This document shows positions 1 to 5,193 of a DNA stretch of 7,174 nucleotides, piece after piece. The stretch spans positions 1 to 7,174 of the forward strand of contig PLNZ01000355.1 in NCBI GenBank assembly GCA_003142915.1, in the 5' to 3' direction. Numbering within the stretch: the stretch's first letter is position 1; every line of letters begins with the position of its first letter. Origin of the DNA: Ignavibacteriales bacterium (lineage in GTDB: Bacteria > Bacteroidota > Ignavibacteria > Ignavibacteriales > Ignavibacteriaceae). Under the pieces are notes generated by a model. It was not told where the DNA came from, did not search any database, and worked only from the letters and a program-made list of their open reading frames with translations. A program made the position numbers and the translations under genes.

Positions 1-3
1 GGT

Positions 4-26
4 CGAATTCCCCGTCGCTTGCGACG
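4..26. repeat. Palindromic repeat, copy 1 (CTTG loop)
   Basis: The core at 13-26 is a perfect hairpin: CGTCG pairs with CGACG around a CTTG loop. It is preceded by CGAATTCCCC, nearly the same lead-in as the second palindrome 47 bases downstream (CGATTCCCC). In this copy the CCCC run has no GGGG partner on the right arm, so it looks like a diverged or decayed version of copy 2. It is richer in G+C than the genes around it. It may belong to a dispersed REP-like family; a genome-wide count is needed to confirm this. Confidence 0.55.
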
Positions 27-50
27 AATCCTGGCTCCGTATTTGTATTT

Positions 51-79
51 CGATTCCCCGTCCGCTTGCGGCGGGGTAG
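51..79. repeat. Palindromic repeat, copy 2 (CTTG loop)
   Basis: A strong hairpin lies at 56-76. CCCCG (56-60) pairs with CGGGG (72-76), T61 is bulged, and CCG (62-64) pairs with CGG (69-71) around a CTTG loop (65-68). The lead-in CGATTCCCCGTC matches copy 1 apart from single-base indels. GTAG (76-79) directly follows the hairpin; REP elements mobilised by RAYT transposases carry such a tetranucleotide, but usually on the 5' side, so the link is weak. The trailing TTTATT is too short and mixed for a convincing terminator. No transposase is present in the window. Confidence 0.6.
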
Positions 80-81
80 TT

Positions 82-162
82 TATTGCCGAGCCGAAACCG
101 TACCAACCGGAGATAGTTTGACGGTTTTGAGTCCATGCAAATACCCACGGAATAGCTCTTAA
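82..162 (-). pseudogene. Phosphoenolpyruvate carboxylase gene fragment (27 codons)
   Basis: The minus strand from 162 to 82 translates to LRAIPWVFAWTQNRQ, then TIS, then GWYGFGSAI. This matches the highly conserved internal motif of bacterial PEP carboxylase (LRAIPWVFxWTQxR...GWxGxGxAL), which sits around two thirds of the way along a protein of roughly 900 residues. Upstream in the same frame only five more codons precede a TAA stop (178-180). I see no further PEPC sequence in 163-282. Downstream the homology stops where the palindromic repeats begin, although the frame stays open to the window edge. It therefore looks like a relic whose 5' part is lost and whose 3' side has been replaced or interrupted by repeat DNA. 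It could instead be part of a repeat unit that once captured a ppc fragment. I am sure of the motif resemblance and less sure of the history. Confidence 0.6.
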
Positions 163-191
163 ATTGCGCAGGTTTATTTATCTTTACTACT

Positions 192-219
192 AATATGTCG
201 CTGCGCTTCAGCTTTGCAA
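192..219 (-). repeat. Possible dispersed intergenic repeat segment
   Basis: On the minus strand this stretch reads GCAAAGCTGAAGCGCAGCG followed by ACATATTA. It resembles 'AGCGACATAT'-type sequences that I recall as scattered repeats between genes in Bacteroidota and relatives. This rests on memory of similar sequences, not on a second copy in the window. Together with the palindromes and the PEPC scrap it makes the 1-250 region a mosaic of non-genic pieces. Confidence 0.25.
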
Positions 220-254
220 AGTTGTGTTTATTCAAAATCGTACGCAGCAAAAAT

Positions 255-285
255 TTTGTGCAACATAAGTTATTAACTAATTTTG
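255..285 (+). promoter_or_regulatory. Candidate Bacteroidota-type promoter for the lipoprotein gene
   Basis: TTTG at 255-258 is followed by exactly 19 bases and then TAATTTTG at 278-285, fitting the Bacteroidota housekeeping pattern TTTG-N19-TAnnTTTG. Transcription would begin a few bases after 285, leaving a leader of about 35-40 bases before the ATG at 328. The -7 element overlaps the TTG at 283, which argues against that codon being the start. The match is exact but short, in AT-rich DNA, and assumes this organism uses the Bacteroidota sigma consensus. Confidence 0.45.
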
Positions 286-314
286 AATGATGAATATTTA
301 ATTAGTTATTATTT

Positions 315-319
315 AAAGG
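315..319 (+). promoter_or_regulatory. Ribosome binding site that decides the lipoprotein start
   Basis: AAAGG lies 8 bases before the ATG at 328. The 15 codons between the upstream in-frame TTG (283) and this ATG encode a polar stretch that would sit awkwardly before a lipoprotein signal peptide, so the ATG is preferred. Confidence 0.5.
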
Positions 320-327
320 CTGACGAT

Positions 328-3300
328 ATGAAATTTATCTTTTCGGTTACCATTTCTATTATTTTAACTTTTATTTTTTTAGGATGTGGATCAGAGCCGG
401 TAACAAAGGATGTAATCCCTGAGAAATATAATCCCAGTATTTCTCAAAAGGTAAGTGAGTTTAGAATAGATTTTGTATACCGCAAGTTTAAATTTAATAT
501 TCCGTATGGTACCCAGATCGATTCTATTGATGCAGATACACTTAAAAAATCCATTAGAATAGAACTTAATGAGAATTTTAGTTATCAGCCTTTTAGAAAA
601 GAAAATATAAATGCAATTTATTCCGAGGTAAAAAGTGTTTTCGGCGATAAGTTTGCAGAGTATTCATACATTATCAAAACGCTAAAACGACCCATCGAAG
701 AATTAATTCCCAATTATTACAGAAATGATACGTCGAAATATGACAATACAAGACTACCGATAAATATGACTTCCCGGCCTGCGCCGGTTGTCCAAAATAT
801 CAGCAAAGGATATGTGCCGTCAAACGGAATGTTTGGTAAAAATATCGTGTTATGGGCAAGTCATGGCTGGTACTATAATAATAAAGAAGGACGCTGGGAA
901 TGGCAACGTCCAAGGCTTTTTCAATCCGTTGAAGATGTATTACCGCTATCGTTTGTTGTTCCGTATTTAATGCCGATGCTTGAAAATGCAGGAGCAATAG
1001 TCTTTGATCCAAGGGAAAGGGATATTCAAAAATATTCAATTGTTGTTGACAATGATTCTCCAGCAGATATAAAATTAAAGTATTACATTGAAAAAAGTCC
1101 CGATAAGAAGAATAGCTGGAAAGAAGGAAGTGCAGGATTTTCAGTAGGTAAACCTCCTTATTCTTCAGGTTACAATCCTTTTACTAATACTAAAGGAACA
1201 AGCCGTATGATTTTTTCAGATACCGTTGAGTCTGCTTCTATCAGTTGGATTCCAAACATTCCGGCAGAAAGTAAATATGCGGTTTATATTTCGTATTCAG
1301 CATCAGCTAATAATGCCTCTGATGCAGAATATGCTGTTTACCATGGAGGTATAAGAACAAATTTCAAAGTTAATCAACAAATAGGCGGCAGCACATGGAT
1401 TTATTTGGGAGAGTTTAAATTTGATAAGGGTTATAGTCCTGAAAGAGATAAGGTTGTATTATCTAATATAAGTAATAAACCCGGCAATATAATTTCTGCC
1501 GACGCAGTCCGGTTCGGCGGTGGTAAAGGGATAATTGAAAGAGGAGGAAATACAAGCGACCGGCTTAAAATATTTGAAGCCGCAAGATATTATCTTCAAT
1601 ATGCAGGCATGCCGGGCACATTGGTTTATGATTTAGACCATGATACAAATGATTATACGGATGATTATAAAAGTCGTGCAGAATATGTTAATTATCTATA
1701 CGGTAAACCTTTTGGTCCAAATGCGGACAGAGATGTAAAAGGACTCGGTATTCCAATTGATCTTTCACTTGCTTTTCACACCGATGCAGGAATAATGCAT
1801 AGTGATACTTCAATCGGCACTCTGGCAATTTATAGTATTCCCGATGCAAAAATGAAGGACGTCTTTCCCGATGGTTCATCAAGATTTGTCAATAGGGATC
1901 TTGCTGATATAATTCAATCTCAAATTGTAAGTGATATCCGTGCAAAATATGATTCAACCTGGACAAGAAGACAGCTTAAGAATTCAGACTATAGTGAAGC
2001 AGTCCGTCCCAATGTTCCTTCAGTTTTAATCGAGCTATTATCGCATCAAAATTTTAAAGACATGAAACTCGCACTTGATCCCGGTTTCCGCTTTGATGTT
2101 TCAAGAGCAATCTATAAAGGCATTTTACGTTTTTTGTCTACACAATATAAATATCCATATATTGTTGAGCCTCTGCCGGTAAAAAGTTTCAACTCCTCTC
2201 TTGATCAAAATGGAAATGTTACACTGAAGTGGAAATTGGCGGATGACACACTTGAACCAACAGCAATGCCTGATAAATATATTGTTTATACCGGAATTAA
2301 CAACGGCAGCTTTGATAATGGAGTGCTTGTTGATGAGCCACATATAATTTTTAAAAATATTACACCCGGAGTTATATACAGTTATAAAGTAACTGCTGTT
2401 AATAAAGGCGGGGAAAGTTTTCCTTCGGAGATTCTTTCTGTTTGCAGATTGGATAATAATAAAGAACCTGTTTTAATAGTCAATGGATTTTATAGAATTT
2501 CCGGACCGGCAGTTATTGAAGATTCAAAGTATAATGGATTTTTTAACACTATTGATCCTGGGATCCCTGATAAATATGATTTAAGCTTTACAGGGAATCA
2601 ATATGATTTTGACTCAACACATCAATTTATTTCTAATGATGAACCGGGCTGGGGGGCAAGTTATGCTGATTATGAAGCAAAAATTGTTGCCGGTAATACT
2701 TTTGATTATCCATATATTCATGGTGTATCAATCAAAGAAGCAGGATATTCTTTTGTTTCTGCCGGAGCCGAGGCCGTAGAGGATAGTTCGTTTAGTCTTT
2801 CTAAGTATAAATTCGTTGATTTGATATTAGGTGAACAGAAATCCGCTAATTTACAAAAAGAAAGAGTTGATTCCCTTGAAAGGGCTAATTATAAGACATT
2901 CCCAAAGAGACTTCAACAGATAATTGAAAAATATACTCAATCGGGAGGAAATTTATTTATATCGGGTTCTTATGTTGGAAGTGATTTATTTAATCATAAA
3001 AAAACAGACAGCACGGATATAAATTTTGCAACAAATGTTCTTAAATATAAATTAGATACAGACCATTCTTCAAGAAACGGAGAAGTTTATTCTGTGAGTT
3101 CTGATTTTTTTACAGGATTCAACGATATTAAATTTAATACAGAGTTAAATGATTCAATTTATGCGGCACAAGTTCCCGATGCAATAAATAGTACTGACGG
3201 CAGTAAGGTAATTCTTCGTTATACTGAAAATAAATTTCCCGCAGCTATTGCATACAAAGCAAAATATGGAGTTATAGTTTTTGGATTCCCATTTGAAACA

Positions 3301-3363
3301 GTAAAGAATGAGATTGCAAGAAATGAAATAATGAAGGAAGTAATCAATTATTTATTAAGGTAA
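328..3363 (+). CDS. Lipoprotein zinc amidase (Amidase_3-like) with inserted Xly/golvesin-type CBD, Fn3 and C-terminal GATase-like domain
   Basis: This 1011-residue protein is of the sort often annotated 'xanthan lyase' or N-acetylmuramoyl-L-alanine amidase in Bacteroidota. Residues 1-20 form a lipoprotein signal peptide (MKF, hydrophobic core, then FLGC with C20 as lipidated cysteine; F at -3 is slightly unusual). Residues ~25-135 are a family-typical N-terminal region ending in PIEELIPNYYR. The amidase core starts at ~170 with ASHGW (H179) and SVEDV (E202), and resumes at ~405 with SLAFHTDAG (H484) and LIELLSHQN (E569). By analogy with Amidase_3 enzymes, H179, E202 and H484 would bind zinc and E569 would be catalytic. 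Residues ~236-400 are a beta-rich insert ending in ISADAVRFGGG, as in golvesin/Xly carbohydrate-binding domains. An Fn3 domain spans ~609-707, and ~712-1011 looks like a class I glutamine amidotransferase-type fold (DLILGEQ, GGNLFISGSYVGSD) with no evident nucleophilic Cys. The likely job is cleavage of peptidoglycan amide bonds at the envelope; the substrate is inferred, and xanthan lyase activity is not supported by the sequence. Confidence 0.8.
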   Translation: MKFIFSVTISIILTFIFLGCGSEPVTKDVIPEKYNPSISQKVSEFRIDFVYRKFKFNIPYGTQIDSIDADTLKKSIRIELNENFSYQPFRKENINAIYSEVKSVFGDKFAEYSYIIKTLKRPIEELIPNYYRNDTSKYDNTRLPINMTSRPAPVVQNISKGYVPSNGMFGKNIVLWASHGWYYNNKEGRWEWQRPRLFQSVEDVLPLSFVVPYLMPMLENAGAIVFDPRERDIQKYSIVVDNDSPADIKLKYYIEKSPDKKNSWKEGSAGFSVGKPPYSSGYNPFTNTKGTSRMIFSDTVESASISWIPNIPAESKYAVYISYSASANNASDAEYAVYHGGIRTNFKVNQQIGGSTWIYLGEFKFDKGYSPERDKVVLSNISNKPGNIISADAVRFGGGKGIIERGGNTSDRLKIFEAARYYLQYAGMPGTLVYDLDHDTNDYTDDYKSRAEYVNYLYGKPFGPNADRDVKGLGIPIDLSLAFHTDAGIMHSDTSIGTLAIYSIPDAKMKDVFPDGSSRFVNRDLADIIQSQIVSDIRAKYDSTWTRRQLKNSDYSEAVRPNVPSVLIELLSHQNFKDMKLALDPGFRFDVSRAIYKGILRFLSTQYKYPYIVEPLPVKSFNSSLDQNGNVTLKWKLADDTLEPTAMPDKYIVYTGINNGSFDNGVLVDEPHIIFKNITPGVIYSYKVTAVNKGGESFPSEILSVCRLDNNKEPVLIVNGFYRISGPAVIEDSKYNGFFNTIDPGIPDKYDLSFTGNQYDFDSTHQFISNDEPGWGASYADYEAKIVAGNTFDYPYIHGVSIKEAGYSFVSAGAEAVEDSSFSLSKYKFVDLILGEQKSANLQKERVDSLERANYKTFPKRLQQIIEKYTQSGGNLFISGSYVGSDLFNHKKTDSTDINFATNVLKYKLDTDHSSRNGEVYSVSSDFFTGFNDIKFNTELNDSIYAAQVPDAINSTDGSKVILRYTENKFPAAIAYKAKYGVIVFGFPFETVKNEIARNEIMKEVINYLLR

Positions 3364-3493
3364 TTATTATGAGGCATTTTATTTTATTGCATTTTAATGC
3401 CGAATTGCCTATAGCATATTCCATGCACTTAATATTAAATTATATAATCCGGGTATCTCTCAACTGATTTTCAAATCATTATAGGAGTATATA
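3364..3493 (+). other. Intergenic spacer between lipoprotein and amidase genes
   Basis: This 130-base AT-rich gap holds no convincing terminator. The inverted repeat TGATTT-TC-AAATCA (3465-3478) sits five bases before the ribosome binding site and could be an operator or a weak leader hairpin. A smaller GCATT-TT-AATGC repeat lies at 3389-3400. TATAAT occurs near 3443, but no matching upstream box at normal spacing is seen. The genes may be read on one transcript, or the amidase may have its own weak promoter. Confidence 0.3.
3483..3487 (+). promoter_or_regulatory. Shine-Dalgarno site of the exported amidase gene
   Basis: AGGAG lies 6 bases before the ATG at 3494. It is a stronger match than the site before the upstream gene and fixes the start so that the hydrophobic export segment is included. 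Confidence 0.65.
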
Positions 3494-5173
3494 ATGAAAA
3501 TTAACTACAATAAATTTCTTCCTCTTATACTTATTTCAGTTTCTTCATTTTTTCTTGGAGCCATATTTATTATTACTAATGAAAATTCACCAGTTACAAG
3601 AGAAGTAATCACTGCAGCCGAAAATATAATTGGCTTAAAATTTACAGAAGTACAACAGGATACTATGCTGGGATTACTGAACGATCATTTAATGAATTAT
3701 GAAAGTATAAGAAAGATAAACCTTCCAAACAATATTCCCCCTGCTATTCTCTTCAATCCCATTCCTGAAGGTTTCAATGCCCCTGCTGGGAAATCATCAT
3801 TCGGCTTAAGCGATTATTCGAATACTGAATTGCCTAAAAATAAAAATGATCTTGCTTTTTACTCGGTAGGTCAGCTTGCCTACCTGATTAAAACCAGGCA
3901 GATTACATCAGTTCAGTTAGCAAATTTATTTATAGAAAGATTAAAAAAGTACGGTCCTGATTTACATTGTATAGTTACTTTGACGGAAGATCTTGCCATG
4001 CAAGAAGCACAAAAGGCAGATAAAGAAATAGCCGCGGGTAAATATCGCGGACCGTTGCATGGTATTCCTTATGGCGTTAAAGATTTATTTGATACAAAAT
4101 TCTATAAAACAACATGGGGCGCTGCGCCATATAAAGATCAAGTCATTGATGAAGATGCGACTATAATTAAGAAACTCAGAGAAGCCGGTGCTGTTCTAAT
4201 AGCGAAGCTATCTATGGGCGAATTGGCAATGGATGATGTTTGGTTTGGCGGATTGACGAGAAATCCCTGGGATACCACTCAGGGTTCAAGCGGTTCATCA
4301 GCTGGTTCTGCTGCTTCAGTATCCGCAGGACTTGTTCCCTTTGCTATCGGTACCGAAACATGGGGCTCAATTGTTTCGCCTTCTACAAGGTGCAGTGATA
4401 CCGGCTTAAGGCCTTCTTACGGGCGTGTAAGCAGGCATGGAGCAATGGCTCTTAGCTGGTCGATGGATAAAATTGGACCGATTTGCCGCAATGTTGAAGA
4501 TTGTGCAATTGTATTTAATTATATCTATGGACCTGATGGGATTGACCAAACCCTTTATAATTATCCATTCAGTTATTCGCCCGAAATTAACTTAAAAGGA
4601 ATGAGAATCGGTTATTTGGATGATGATTTTAACAGTCCATATCCTTTTAAGACTAATGATTCATTAACAATTATCGAAATAAAAAAGCTTGGAGCTATCC
4701 TTGTACCAATTAAGCTTCCGGATATTCCTGTTAATGACATTGCTTTAATACTTGATTCGGAAGCCGGCGCTGCCTTTGATGAGTTGACCCGGAGCGGAAA
4801 GGATGTTATGCTTGCCAGACAAGGTAAATATAATTGGCCTAATATCTTTCGTTCATCAAGATTTATTCCGGCAGTTGAATATGTAAATGCAAATAGAATA
4901 CGTTATTTGCTTATTCAGGAAATGGAAAAAATGCTGAATCAAAATAAAATAGATATTTACCTTGCGCCATCCGATGAAGGCGATAATTCATTAACTACAA
5001 ATTTAACCGGGCATCCCTTAGTTGTTGTTCCCAATGGTACAACTGACGGAATACATCCTGCAAGTATAACATTTGTCGGACGCTTGTTTGACGAAGGTAA
5101 AATTCTTGCGGTAGCTAAAGCTTATCAGGATGCAACAGGATTTCATCTAAAGCACCCGCCGCTGTTTAAATAA
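3494..5173 (+). CDS. Exported amidase-signature (AS) family serine hydrolase
   Basis: This 559-residue enzyme belongs to the amidase-signature family (related to GatA, peptide amidase and FAAH), which hydrolyses C-N amide bonds with a Ser-cisSer-Lys triad. All three residues are visible: K196 in GIPYGVKD, cis-Ser S268 in QGSSGSSAGS, and nucleophile S292 in GTETWGSIVSPS. The stretch GLRPSYGRVSRHGAM and SMDKIGP, and the C-terminal NLTGHPLVVVPNG and AYQDATGFH, are also typical. Residues ~9-27 are a hydrophobic export or anchor segment after a K-containing N-terminus, with no lipobox and no clear AxA cleavage site, so the enzyme is probably periplasmic or tethered to the inner membrane. A region at ~43-95 (LKFTEVQQDTMLGLLNDHL and following) precedes the AS domain and is found in a subgroup of bacterial AS enzymes. 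Export, the lead domain and the absence of gatB or gatC nearby argue against tRNA amidotransferase subunit A. The substrate is unknown; small amides or peptide amides are plausible. Confidence 0.85.
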   Translation: MKINYNKFLPLILISVSSFFLGAIFIITNENSPVTREVITAAENIIGLKFTEVQQDTMLGLLNDHLMNYESIRKINLPNNIPPAILFNPIPEGFNAPAGKSSFGLSDYSNTELPKNKNDLAFYSVGQLAYLIKTRQITSVQLANLFIERLKKYGPDLHCIVTLTEDLAMQEAQKADKEIAAGKYRGPLHGIPYGVKDLFDTKFYKTTWGAAPYKDQVIDEDATIIKKLREAGAVLIAKLSMGELAMDDVWFGGLTRNPWDTTQGSSGSSAGSAASVSAGLVPFAIGTETWGSIVSPSTRCSDTGLRPSYGRVSRHGAMALSWSMDKIGPICRNVEDCAIVFNYIYGPDGIDQTLYNYPFSYSPEINLKGMRIGYLDDDFNSPYPFKTNDSLTIIEIKKLGAILVPIKLPDIPVNDIALILDSEAGAAFDELTRSGKDVMLARQGKYNWPNIFRSSRFIPAVEYVNANRIRYLLIQEMEKMLNQNKIDIYLAPSDEGDNSLTTNLTGHPLVVVPNGTTDGIHPASITFVGRLFDEGKILAVAKAYQDATGFHLKHPPLFK

Positions 5174-5193
5174 GAAGGGTATTTCTACTGAAG
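5174..5193. other. Convergent 20-base gap
   Basis: The amidase stop codon (5171-5173) and the stop of the opposing DUF5686 gene (5194-5196 on the minus strand) are separated by only 20 bases. AGAA-GGGTAT-TTCT (5174-5187) could make a four-pair stem, too weak to call a terminator, and no T-tract follows on either strand. Transcripts from the two sides probably overlap at their 3' ends. Confidence 0.5.

Noticed and set aside
56..85. Rho-independent terminator
   Set aside because: The hairpin is strong, but the following TAGTTTATT is not a continuous T-run, and the related copy 1 has no T-run at all, so a repeat element explains both better.
1..280. Long minus-strand open frame (…NFAKLKRSDILVVKINK…) in another frame than the PEPC scrap
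   Set aside because: It runs across both palindromes and the repeat-like segment, has a composition that fits no protein family I know, and no supported start; it is most likely chance openness of repeat DNA.
283..327. TTG-initiated 15-codon N-terminal extension of the lipoprotein
   Set aside because: It overlaps the candidate -7 promoter box, lacks a ribosome site, and would push a clear lipoprotein signal peptide away from the N-terminus.
800..2343. Minus-strand ORFs of 60-80 codons opposite the lipoprotein gene, and similar plus-strand ones at 6054-6236 and 6433-6621
   Set aside because: They lie wholly inside well-supported genes, have no family resemblance or ribosome sites, and are shadows of the real frames.
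328..3363. True xanthan (polysaccharide) lyase
   Set aside because: The catalytic core shows His/Glu/His and Glu positions of a zinc amidase; the lyase name in databases probably comes from the shared carbohydrate-binding domain.
3369..3467. 32-codon plus-strand small ORF in the spacer
   Set aside because: No Shine-Dalgarno sequence, no recognisable domain or membrane segment, and it ends in the inverted repeat before the next gene.
3494..5173. GatA subunit of the tRNA amidotransferase
   Set aside because: The N-terminal export segment, the extra lead region, GTETWGSI in place of the usual GTDTGGSI, and no gatB or gatC nearby point to a standalone exported amidase.
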